Assembly (NCBI GenBank): GCA_002368575.1
Contig: DFEA01000035.1
Span: 1 to 11,576 of the forward strand
Direction: 5' to 3'
DNA: 11,576 bases
From: Lachnospiraceae bacterium UBA3814
GTDB taxonomy: Bacteria; Bacillota; Clostridia; Lachnospirales; Lachnospiraceae
How positions within the stretch are numbered: the first letter of the stretch is position 1; each line of letters opens with the position of its first letter. This document shows, in pieces, positions 1-5,376 of this stretch. The notes beneath the pieces are model-generated. The model made no database searches. It was not told the DNA's origin and worked only from the letters and a program-made list of their open reading frames with translations. Both the position numbers and the translations under genes were made by a program.

Positions 1-1
1 C

Positions 2-55
2 GAGTGGGAAACGTTTACAGGGGCAGTTGCCGGGGTTCTGGCAATTTCGTATTAA
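2..55 (+). CDS. C-terminal end of an upstream gene, possibly a PadR-family regulator (partial)
   Basis: An open frame enters from the left edge and ends at TAA 53-55, giving the tail EWETFTGAVAGVLAISY. The AAGGAGG ribosome-binding site of the next gene overlaps this stop, so the two are probably cotranscribed and translationally close. PadR regulators frequently precede genes that carry an N-terminal HAAS/permease-prefix domain, and a tail of the form EWxxFxxAVxxIL fits that family. Only 17 residues are visible, so the PadR assignment is inference from context. Confidence 0.4.
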   Translation, partial: EWETFTGAVAGVLAISY

Positions 56-67
56 GGAGGATCGATC

Positions 68-1468
68 ATGAGTTTAGAAGATTATATGGGAGAACTGAAG
101 GGGCAAATCCGGGATAAGAATGCAAGGATACTTGTTTCAGATGAGATATATGCCCATATCGAAGAACAGGCCGATTCATATCAAAAGGACGGAATGGACA
201 GGGAAGAAGCATTATCAAAAGCAGTGGAAGAAATGGGAGATCCGGTAAGTGTTGGGGCAGACCTTGACAGGATCCACAGACCGCACATGGAATGGAGATA
301 TCTGATTTTTATATTGTTTATCAGCGTATTGAGTATATTAGTTCAGTACCTGATCACAAAAAGCATAGATTCGGAATCTGTAACCGGAAGCATATTGGGA
401 GATCTTTCAAGAAGGCATCTCGTCGGAATTATGGCGGGTATCATCGCAATGCTTCTGGTATATCGTGCTGATTATACCATTTTGATCGGAAGGAGCAGGT
501 TGATCGGAGGGATTTTCATTGTGATCGTCACAATCCTTACGGCTACCCTCGGATACAGGATTAATGGTATGAGCGGATGGGTCAGTATAGGATCTGTGTC
601 ATTTTCGATGCGAGCACTTATGTTGTTATATCTTCCTCTATTTGCAGGAATTCTTTACGAGCTTCGAGGCGGCGGAAGGTGGGGTATTGCAAAGATCATC
701 TTCTGGATGATACTTCCGGCACTATCAACATTCATCACGGGAGATCTGTCTGCGACGTTTACGCTGCTTATCCTGCTGTCAGAAACAATACTTGTGTTTA
801 TTGCCGTTCATAAAGACTGGTACGGTATTAACAGAAAGATCGTATATGGCGGGTTTGCAACAGTATTTGCATTAATGATCACAGCTGGTGCGGTATTTAT
901 ATACAGGCTTAACGGATATCAGAGTGCAAGGATTGCAAACTGGCTGGCTCATTTTGGAATAGGAAACCGTATAACGGATGATAACGGGATCAACTATGTC
1001 AATGCTCAGCTTGGTAAGGCATTTGCAAGCAGTGCGATCATAGGAAAAAGCGAAGAAGCAGTCGATATCATGTCGAACACGCCCGGTTTCGGATCTGATT
1101 ATGTTGTAGGCTCTGTAGCTGCGACATGCGGATTACTTGCTGTTGCCGTGATAGTAATCTGTATGCTTGCTCTTGCAATATACATGGTAAGGATTTCGGT
1201 TGGCCAGAAGAACAGTCTGGGATTTATAGTCGGATGCGCCTGCGGGATCACAATAGCAATACAAAGCATCAGCAATATCCTTATCGTATTCGGACTTCTT
1301 CCGATGACGAGTTCCGTGCTCCCTATATTTACGAGTCGCATTTCGTTTTGCATAGTAGACTACATACTGATCGGCCTTGTCTTATCTATATACAGATATA
1401 AAGATATACGGAGGGATTGCATGGGCAATACTGTTCAAGAAGGAAACAGTGAAGAGTTGGCTATATAG
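68..1468 (+). CDS. HAAS-domain FtsW/RodA/SpoVE-family membrane protein
   Basis: This 466-aa polytopic membrane protein starts 7-8 bases after an AAGGAGG site that overlaps the preceding stop codon. Residues about 15-60 (DEIYAHIEEQ, then EALSKAVEEMGDP) form the HAAS/permease-prefix domain, a soluble helical module common in Firmicutes next to PadR regulators. From about residue 75 on there are roughly ten hydrophobic segments. SEDS landmarks are present but diverged: MSGWVSIGSVSF around residue 168 resembles the FtsW WIxLG region but lacks the usual QPSE, TGDLSATF (Asp226) resembles the QPDLGT loop, PGFGSDYVVGSVAATCG (from Pro339) matches the HTDFIFAVIAEEFG segment, and NILIVFGLLPMTSSVLPIFTS matches the NIGVVTGLLPTTGIPLPFIS signature. 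Canonical SEDS proteins polymerise septal, lateral-wall or spore peptidoglycan. The prefix domain and the altered motifs suggest a specialised or regulatory paralogue rather than housekeeping FtsW. Family call is firm; function is inference. Confidence 0.85.
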   Translation: MSLEDYMGELKGQIRDKNARILVSDEIYAHIEEQADSYQKDGMDREEALSKAVEEMGDPVSVGADLDRIHRPHMEWRYLIFILFISVLSILVQYLITKSIDSESVTGSILGDLSRRHLVGIMAGIIAMLLVYRADYTILIGRSRLIGGIFIVIVTILTATLGYRINGMSGWVSIGSVSFSMRALMLLYLPLFAGILYELRGGGRWGIAKIIFWMILPALSTFITGDLSATFTLLILLSETILVFIAVHKDWYGINRKIVYGGFATVFALMITAGAVFIYRLNGYQSARIANWLAHFGIGNRITDDNGINYVNAQLGKAFASSAIIGKSEEAVDIMSNTPGFGSDYVVGSVAATCGLLAVAVIVICMLALAIYMVRISVGQKNSLGFIVGCACGITIAIQSISNILIVFGLLPMTSSVLPIFTSRISFCIVDYILIGLVLSIYRYKDIRRDCMGNTVQEGNSEELAI

Positions 1469-1502
1469 AAGAACAAACAGAACAGACAAGTACGGATAAC
1501 AA

Positions 1503-1531
1503 TTGACTATAATACTTCCAATCAATATAAT
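1503..1531 (+). promoter_or_regulatory. Sigma-A-type promoter of the Abi gene
   Basis: A TTGACT -35 box (1503-1508), a 17-base spacer and a perfect TATAAT -10 box (1526-1531) lie just before the Abi gene. Transcription would begin near 1538. A start codon at 1543 would then leave a leader of only about five bases with no ribosome-binding site, which favours the downstream ATG at 1567. Confidence 0.7.
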
Positions 1532-1566
1532 GGGTTGAAAGAATGATCACAGATGTGGGAAGTGTT

Positions 1567-2532
1567 ATGTACGAGAAAAAGCTTACAATTGAAGAACAGA
1601 TAGAAGATTTAAGATCAAAGAACATTAAATTTGATCTGTATAATGTTGAGGAAGCCAAAAAATTCCTACAATACAACAACTATTACTTCAAGTTAAAATC
1701 TTACGCGCAGAACTATACAAAATACAGCAAGGTTGAACTAAGCAATCAGTATATCAATCTTGACTTTGCTTATTTGGTGGAGCTTAGTATATTGGATATG
1801 CATTTGAGAAGGGTAATAATAGGTCTTTGCCTTGATATAGAACATGTTATAAAAACAAGATTTATCAGGGATATCACAAATAATCCCGAGGAAGACGGAT
1901 ATAATATTGTTAATAAATATGTTGAACACGATTATTCGGTCTTAACGTCTCTGTATTCAAACAAGGACAAGTCTGCAGCGAAGGAATTAATTGATAAGAT
2001 TAAGTCCAACGAGGAAGAGATTCCGGTGTGGAAGCTTGTAGAGGTTCTTCCGTTTGGCAGATTTATCGAATTATATAATCTTTACTATGGGCTCTATGGT
2101 GGTCATTCATATAGCTCATATCTTGGTAGCGTTAAGTTTTTACGAAATGCAGCAGCACACAATATTTGCCTGTTAAATTCACTTAGGAAGCCATACTCAG
2201 TGAAGATTAATAAATGTATGGACATTATGGATGCGCTTTCCAAGTCAAGGAAGTTTGAGACAAGCTATAAAAGCAAAATGGAAAACCCTGTAATACATGA
2301 TTTTGTTGTAATGCTTTTTGTGTATTACGATGCTCTTAATACTGTGGGGAATCGTAGTATGCGCGATAAAGGAATGGCGGATGTCAGAAAACTGTTCTTT
2401 GATACGATGATACGTAACGATAACAAAGAGTACTTTTCCAAGAATGATGTTTTGGTTTCTGATTATAGGTACATATGCCAGGTCATTGAATATCTGGAGA
2501 ATTGCAGAAACAAGCCGGTTCTGAAAAAGTAA
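1567..2532 (+). CDS. Abi_2 (AbiD/AbiF-like) abortive-infection family protein, HEPN type
   Basis: This 321-aa protein begins MYEKKLTIEEQIEDLRSKNI, the usual opening of Abi_2 proteins, and continues through the family core (FLQYNNYYFKLKSYA, LDMHLRRVIIGLCLDIEHVIKTR, WKLVEVLPFGRFIELY). Residues 193-199 are RNAAAHN, an R-x4-H motif of the HEPN superfamily, where such motifs form RNase-type active sites. Family members are known from phage abortive infection, in which the infected cell shuts down before phage release. The frame is open back to an ATG at 1543, but the promoter position and family alignment favour 1567, where only a weak GTGGGA precedes the start. The gene is AT-rich compared with the carboxylesterase further along, which suggests acquisition. 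It appears to be a single-gene unit with its own promoter and terminators. Activity and target are not shown by the sequence. Confidence 0.88.
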   Translation: MYEKKLTIEEQIEDLRSKNIKFDLYNVEEAKKFLQYNNYYFKLKSYAQNYTKYSKVELSNQYINLDFAYLVELSILDMHLRRVIIGLCLDIEHVIKTRFIRDITNNPEEDGYNIVNKYVEHDYSVLTSLYSNKDKSAAKELIDKIKSNEEEIPVWKLVEVLPFGRFIELYNLYYGLYGGHSYSSYLGSVKFLRNAAAHNICLLNSLRKPYSVKINKCMDIMDALSKSRKFETSYKSKMENPVIHDFVVMLFVYYDALNTVGNRSMRDKGMADVRKLFFDTMIRNDNKEYFSKNDVLVSDYRYICQVIEYLENCRNKPVLKK

Positions 2533-2574
2533 TTGACATAACTGATTTGATTCAATATAATGATTATAACGAAC

Positions 2575-2593
2575 GAAAACCTTCGAGGTTTTC
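2575..2593 (+). terminator. Short hairpin behind the Abi gene
   Basis: GAAAACCT and AGGTTTTC form an 8-bp perfect stem around a TCG loop 43 bases after the Abi stop codon. Only four T residues occur, and they lie within the 3' arm, so termination would be weak. The stronger hairpin at 2636 probably completes it. Confidence 0.4.
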
Positions 2594-2635
2594 AGCGGAA
2601 GCGGTGCCTGCATCAATTCCGTACTTGAAGAAATC

Positions 2636-2660
2636 AGAACACTTTAGGGTGTTCTTTTTT
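2636..2660 (+). terminator. Rho-independent terminator of the Abi transcription unit
   Basis: AGAACAC (2636-2642) pairs with GTGTTCT (2649-2655) around TTTAGG, followed by an unbroken T run to 2660. Read on the other strand there is no T tract, so it serves the plus-strand Abi unit and not the convergent minus-strand ORF. Confidence 0.75.
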
Positions 2661-2670
2661 CTTGTTCAAA

Positions 2671-3048
2671 TCATTCCTCCTCGTCCAATTGCCGTCTCTT
2701 TTCCTGAAGCTCCTTGATCTGCTTATCTATATATGCTTTTCGCAGTTCTTTAGAACTTTTACTTGCTACGCCTTCAGGAAATGACCATTTCCACATGCGA
2801 TAATCAACTTTTAAAATATCAGCTTCAGACTCACAGGAGGCATTTTCAATTCTTGATATAGTCGCTTTCTGCTCTTCGAGCCATATTCTAAGGTTACGAT
2901 TCACCTGTCTGGACGAGCTTGTAGAGCTCCCCTCATCAAAATACAGGTATATTTGACCATCGATTTCCTTTAGTCGTAATCCATATTCTTCTTCCATTTC
3001 GAAAAATGCGTACATTAAGCCTAACTCAATGGATAAACTTATCAGCAT
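2671..3048 (-). CDS. Hypothetical protein, unrecognised
   Basis: A 125-codon minus-strand frame converges on the Abi gene and ends 11 bases from its terminator. I do not recognise a family. The product is hydrophilic. An N-terminal half with alternating strands (YGLRLKEIDGQIYLYFDE) is followed by a serine stretch, a Trp-containing segment (VDYRMWKWSFPEG) and a charged, probably coiled C-terminal helix (KQIKELQEKRRQLDEEE). An in-frame stop lies 15 bases before the first ATG, so the frame cannot extend further upstream. None of the ATGs (codons 1, 12 or 18) has a good ribosome-binding site. A TATAAT overlaps the first ATG, so if that is a -10 box the later starts are more likely. It could be a small accessory protein or the remaining C-terminal part of a longer one. 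Confidence 0.4.
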   Translation of the reverse strand: MLISLSIELGLMYAFFEMEEEYGLRLKEIDGQIYLYFDEGSSTSSSRQVNRNLRIWLEEQKATISRIENASCESEADILKVDYRMWKWSFPEGVASKSSKELRKAYIDKQIKELQEKRRQLDEEE

Positions 3049-3526
3049 TATAAGTGGTGCTCAGTCTGTCGACTATAGAATCTAGCGCGATTAGAAAATC
3101 TGTGACTGATAATGATATGGTTCATCAGACAAGTTAAGGAATTAGCGGAAAAGACTCGGGATAAAGAAGACATTCAAAAGACAGAAGAAATTGATACAAG
3201 ACTCATGGCGCACGCCACCAACGAGTATTCTCTCAGTTTTTCATATGAGGGAAACATTCCGTTTTCATTTGATAATAAGGAAATCATGATGGCATAAATG
3301 ATAATGATGGCCTGACATCACATGGGAAGGAGAGGTTAATGATAAATCTTAACTGTATCTATTCGAGGCAATCACTAATAACAGATCAAGGACGTCGCTT
3401 GCAGCATTGTCTGGAAGCAAACGCTCATATGGCAATATAGCGTTATAGAGGATGCTTGTATTATATCTATCTTATGTTAAAATTATTATGTAGTTGATGA
3501 TTGAAATGCATGATGGAGGTTAAGCT
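3049..3526. other. Intergenic stretch without a convincing gene
   Basis: About 480 bases separate the minus-strand hypothetical ORF from the antitoxin. A 61-codon plus frame (3112-3297) has no ribosome-binding site and no recognisable content. A 33-codon frame at 3339-3440 (MINLNCIYSRQ...) does have a strong GGGAAGGAGAGG in front of its ATG and could be a small peptide or the broken start of a lost gene. The bases TCAGTC at 3061 and GACTGA at 3104 form a loose inverted repeat. The antitoxin promoter lies near the right end. Confidence 0.5.
3456..3483 (+). promoter_or_regulatory. Probable promoter of the toxin-antitoxin operon
   Basis: TTGTAT (3456-3461) and TAAAAT (3478-3483) are separated by 16 bases and lie 43 bases before the antitoxin ATG. 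In RelB/ParD-type systems this region is normally the site of autorepression by the antitoxin-toxin complex. No clear operator palindrome is seen here. Confidence 0.4.
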
Positions 3527-3727
3527 ATGACGGAAACTTCTGTTAAAGACAATATAACAATTCAAACAGCAGGAGAGGTTGATCCTGCTCTGCTTAAAAT
3601 GCTTGACCGTGGGATCGATGATGTAATGTCCGGACGAGTAATACCCCATAAGGATGCCGTAAAAGAAATAGAAAAGATCCGAGATCAAAGAAAGGCATCG
3701 TTGAAAAAGCAGACCGCTGTAATATAA
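3527..3727 (+). CDS. RelB/ParD-like antitoxin
   Basis: A 66-aa acidic-to-neutral protein starts after GGAGG (3515-3519) with good spacing. Its second half, MLDRGIDDVMSGRVIPHKDAVKEIEKIRDQRK, follows the pattern of small antitoxins that precede RelE/ParE toxins, where a 'GxxDVxxGRVxPHxxA' segment wraps around the toxin. The toxin gene follows after 10 bases, so the pair is one operon. No complete ribbon-helix-helix motif is obvious at the N-terminus, so whether it binds its own promoter alone is uncertain. Its expected role is to neutralise the adjacent toxin by direct protein contact. Confidence 0.75.
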   Translation: MTETSVKDNITIQTAGEVDPALLKMLDRGIDDVMSGRVIPHKDAVKEIEKIRDQRKASLKKQTAVI

Positions 3728-3737
3728 AGGGTTAAAT

Positions 3738-4070
3738 ATGGATGAATATGAAGTATTATGGTCCCAAGAATCGATTTATGATGCAGCTGATATTGAGGAT
3801 TATATTGCTGCGGAGTTTGGAGATAAGAGAGCCGACCAGTTTCATAATGACATAGATTACGAGGTTGGCAGACTTGGAACGACACATAAACTATATACAG
3901 GAACAGGAATTTTTTACAGAGGCTTTTTGATCTTCAAAAAGCCTTTTAGTCCCTCTATCGTGTTTTATATCGTAGATGATTCTCTTAAGAGAGTATATGT
4001 TTTAAGAATCCTTCGACACGAGAGGGATTGGCAGACCATGTTAAAAGAAACTCTGTTTTATACATTCTGA
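3738..4070 (+). CDS. RelE/ParE-superfamily toxin
   Basis: This 110-aa protein starts with ATG after AAAGGG, 10 bases downstream of the antitoxin stop, in the usual antitoxin-first order. It shows the RelE/ParE fold pattern: an opening strand (YEVLWSQESIYDAADI), paired helices (EDYIAAEFGDKRADQFHNDIDYEV), a central strand with FYRGFLIFKKPF, then IVFYIVDDSLKRVYVLRILRHERDW. The C-terminal R90, R93, H94 and W98 in LRILRHERDW correspond to the conserved ParE/RelE 'RILHxRRD' end. Members either cleave mRNA on the ribosome (RelE) or poison DNA gyrase (ParE), and sequence inspection does not separate the two. Length is normal and the frame is undisturbed, so the pair looks functional and could stabilise the surrounding DNA or act in phage defence. 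Confidence 0.83.
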   Translation: MDEYEVLWSQESIYDAADIEDYIAAEFGDKRADQFHNDIDYEVGRLGTTHKLYTGTGIFYRGFLIFKKPFSPSIVFYIVDDSLKRVYVLRILRHERDWQTMLKETLFYTF

Positions 4071-4176
4071 ATGTACATGAGATGATAACAGACGAGTTGG
4101 AAAAGATAGGTCAATTCATAGGTCAATCGAATATATACTGATTATGATAGATTAAATAATTGCGGTAAATTAAAAA

Positions 4177-4266
4177 GGGGCACCGACGGACTCTGACCAA
4201 GCGGCGTGTTTTGCGTGCAAAACACGTCGCTTGGTCATGTGAAGGTTCGAATCCTTCTAGCCTTGG
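4177..4266 (+). other. tRNA-like remnant: T-arm and 3' acceptor end
   Basis: GAAGG-TTCGAAT-CCTTC (4241-4257) is a textbook T-stem and T-loop, followed by a seven-base acceptor-like TAGCCTT and a G in the discriminator position. GGGGC at 4177-4181 can pair with GCCTT through two G-U pairs, so the span of about 90 bases has tRNA dimensions. However, the D-arm and anticodon arm are absent and the middle is the 44-nt palindrome, so it is not a working tRNA. The terminator right behind it fits a former stable-RNA gene. It may be a decayed tRNA, an integration scar in a tRNA 3' end, or part of an unknown structured RNA. Confidence 0.45.
4194..4237. repeat. 44-nt near-perfect palindrome
   Basis: Two 21-base arms (4194-4214 and 4217-4237) are exact inverted copies except for G4204 against T4227, which still pairs as G-U in RNA. 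Only GT lies between them. The arms read from TGACCAAGCG inward to TTTTGC. It is immediately followed by a tRNA-like T-arm and a terminator. It could be a recombinase or protein binding site in DNA, or a long RNA hairpin. Confidence 0.85.
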
Positions 4267-4274
4267 ACTGGAAA

Positions 4275-4313
4275 CCCCGTAAAATGAGGAGTTTACGGGG
4301 CTTTCTTTTTTTT
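4275..4313 (+). terminator. Strong Rho-independent terminator
   Basis: CCCCGTAAA (4275-4283) pairs perfectly with TTTACGGGG (4292-4300) around an 8-base loop and is followed by a T-rich run to 4313. It lies 9 bases after the tRNA-like end and would terminate transcripts of that element and any read-through from the toxin gene. Confidence 0.85.
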
Positions 4314-4433
4314 ATCGCAGCTTAAAATTGATATCGGTATTTTCAAATATCGTACTTTCGTGGCTGCAGATTCTGCATGGCTTGTGTTATGCTATCCTTG
4401 GCTGCTATGGACGAAATGTCTGGAGGGAGTGTG

Positions 4434-4643
4434 ATGGTTATGATTACAGCTGCTCAGCAAAGGCTGTGGAATGTAATGGAGCGTTTGCCGGAGGAAAAGC
4501 GGTGGGGACTGATTATAAGAAAACTTGTCATCTGTTCGTGCAGAGGGCATTATGGAAAGGGAGCTTCGGCTCTCTTTTCTGTTATTTTAACATCACCACT
4601 TTATCACTTTTACATATTGTTCATAAAATCCAACCATATATAG
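4434..4643 (+). pseudogene. Short broken ORF with a good ribosome-binding site
   Basis: An ATG at 4434 follows GGAGGGAG with normal spacing. The first 30 or so residues (MVMITAAQQRLWNVMERLPEEK...) look like the amphipathic start of a small antitoxin-like or DUF2281-like protein. After about residue 35 the composition becomes Cys- and hydrophobic-rich and protein-like character is lost, and a strong terminator lies inside the remaining frame at 4556. The likely reading is the preserved 5' end of a lost gene. The family suggestion is weak. Confidence 0.35.
4556..4587 (+). terminator. UUCG-loop terminator
   Basis: AAAGGGAGC (4556-4564) pairs with GCTCTCTTT (4569-4577), including one G-U pair, around a TTCG tetraloop. 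A T-rich stretch follows. It probably ended the gene whose 5' part remains at 4434. Confidence 0.75.
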
Positions 4644-4711
4644 TTGTGATACTTTCAAAAACATCTATACATTGTACCGGAATGAAACCTTGTAAAGTGG
4701 TGATATTAAAA
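4585..4711. repeat. 127-bp element with 19-bp inverted ends
   Basis: TTTTAACATCACCACTTTA at 4585-4603 is repeated inverted at 4693-4711 with one mismatch (C4591). The interior has no ORF and is AT-rich. It starts at the T tract of the UUCG terminator. No clear target-site duplication is seen at its edges. It may be a MITE-like insertion, a paired operator (GTGATA-type half-sites recur inside it), or both. Just beyond it, GGGAG and ATG at 4728 start a frame that stops after 11 codons (MNKKIFGGNID), apparently another gene start that lost its body. Confidence 0.6.
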
Positions 4712-5013
4712 GGGAGAAACGATAATATGAATAAAAAAATTTTTGGAGGAAATATAGACTGACTGATGTAGTCAAGGATTGAATTAAAGAGTGGTCGTGA
4801 TCGGTGAAGCTGCAGAATTGATCTGATTTTCCATAATCATATGAAAAGGAAGCAAAATTCTGAACTGGCGTTCGGTATAACAACTTCTAATATGATTTTA
4901 TATTCGAAAAGAAGATTATTTTGGATTGACATAATCTCTAGCACCCAAGTATTACGTTGAATGGGAGACAGGCGCTTAATAGTGTAGATGATGCTTTCCC
5001 TGAGACATTACTG

Positions 5014-5061
5014 TGATTGCAAAAAGACCTCCTGCTGAGTATAATGAGGATACGGCAGGAG
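5014..5061 (+). repeat. Degenerate third copy of the leader/terminator hairpin repeat
   Basis: These 48 bases align without gaps to 10415-10462 with about nine differences, keeping TGATTG, AGACCTCCTG and GCAGGAG. The stem CTCCTGCTG/CGGCAGGAG still forms. The T tract seen in the other two copies is replaced by TGCCCG, so it should no longer terminate transcription. Confidence 0.7.
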
Positions 5062-5087
5062 TGCCCGTTAGCGAAGGCGTTTTTAAT

Positions 5088-5128
5088 GGGCTTGCGGTTT
5101 GCAACTGTGAAGGTACTGAACGGTTACG
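5088..5128 (+). repeat. 41-bp dispersed repeat, copy 1
   Basis: This segment matches 11019-11059 at 35 of 41 positions without gaps. The core AACTGTGAAGGTACTGAAC is identical in both. It lies 27 bases after the degenerate leader hairpin. Confidence 0.75.
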
Positions 5129-5376
5129 ATCAGGTCAGCAAAAAGGGTATGAGATAGTTAAAGACTTAACGGTTCCTGTGGTGACTTCCAATAAAGATCT
5201 GGGGATAGAGAATTCAGAACCGAAAAATGCGCAAAAGCTGTCCATTGATGCGGTGCCGGGAATATTAATATGGCATAGATTGCAGACAATATAAGCAAGA
5301 ATACGAAAGTTTATTTCGTCGGACATCATTACCGCATGAATTGCAAAGACAGAACGTATAGAAAGGAAGTGACATA

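Larger units (their letters stand above)
4712..5376. other. Non-coding, scarred stretch before the carboxylesterase
   Basis: No convincing gene is visible. A possible promoter, TTGACA (4926-4931), 18 bases, TATTAC (4950-4955), points rightward with no gene behind it. A degenerate copy of the repeated leader hairpin lies at 5014-5061 and one copy of a 41-bp repeat at 5088-5128. A 93-codon frame (from GTG 5013) runs through both repeats and has no recognisable content. TATAAG near 5290 could be the -10 box of the carboxylesterase, with a poor -35. Confidence 0.5.

Noticed and set aside
3112..3297. 61-codon plus-strand frame (MIWFIRQVKELAEK...)
   Set aside because: The content is mildly protein-like, but there is no ribosome-binding site and no family match that I can name, so it is described only as part of the intergenic stretch.
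4177..4266. Functional tRNA gene
   Set aside because: The T-arm is convincing, but no D-arm or seven-base anticodon loop exists and the acceptor pairing is incomplete; the middle is a 21-bp hairpin.
4328..4762. 144-codon plus-strand frame
   Set aside because: It is Cys-rich and unordered, passes through a terminator and the inverted-repeat element, and has no start signal.
5013..5294. 93-codon frame starting at GTG before the carboxylesterase
   Set aside because: It has no ribosome-binding site, no recognisable content, and crosses two short dispersed repeats, so it is probably chance.
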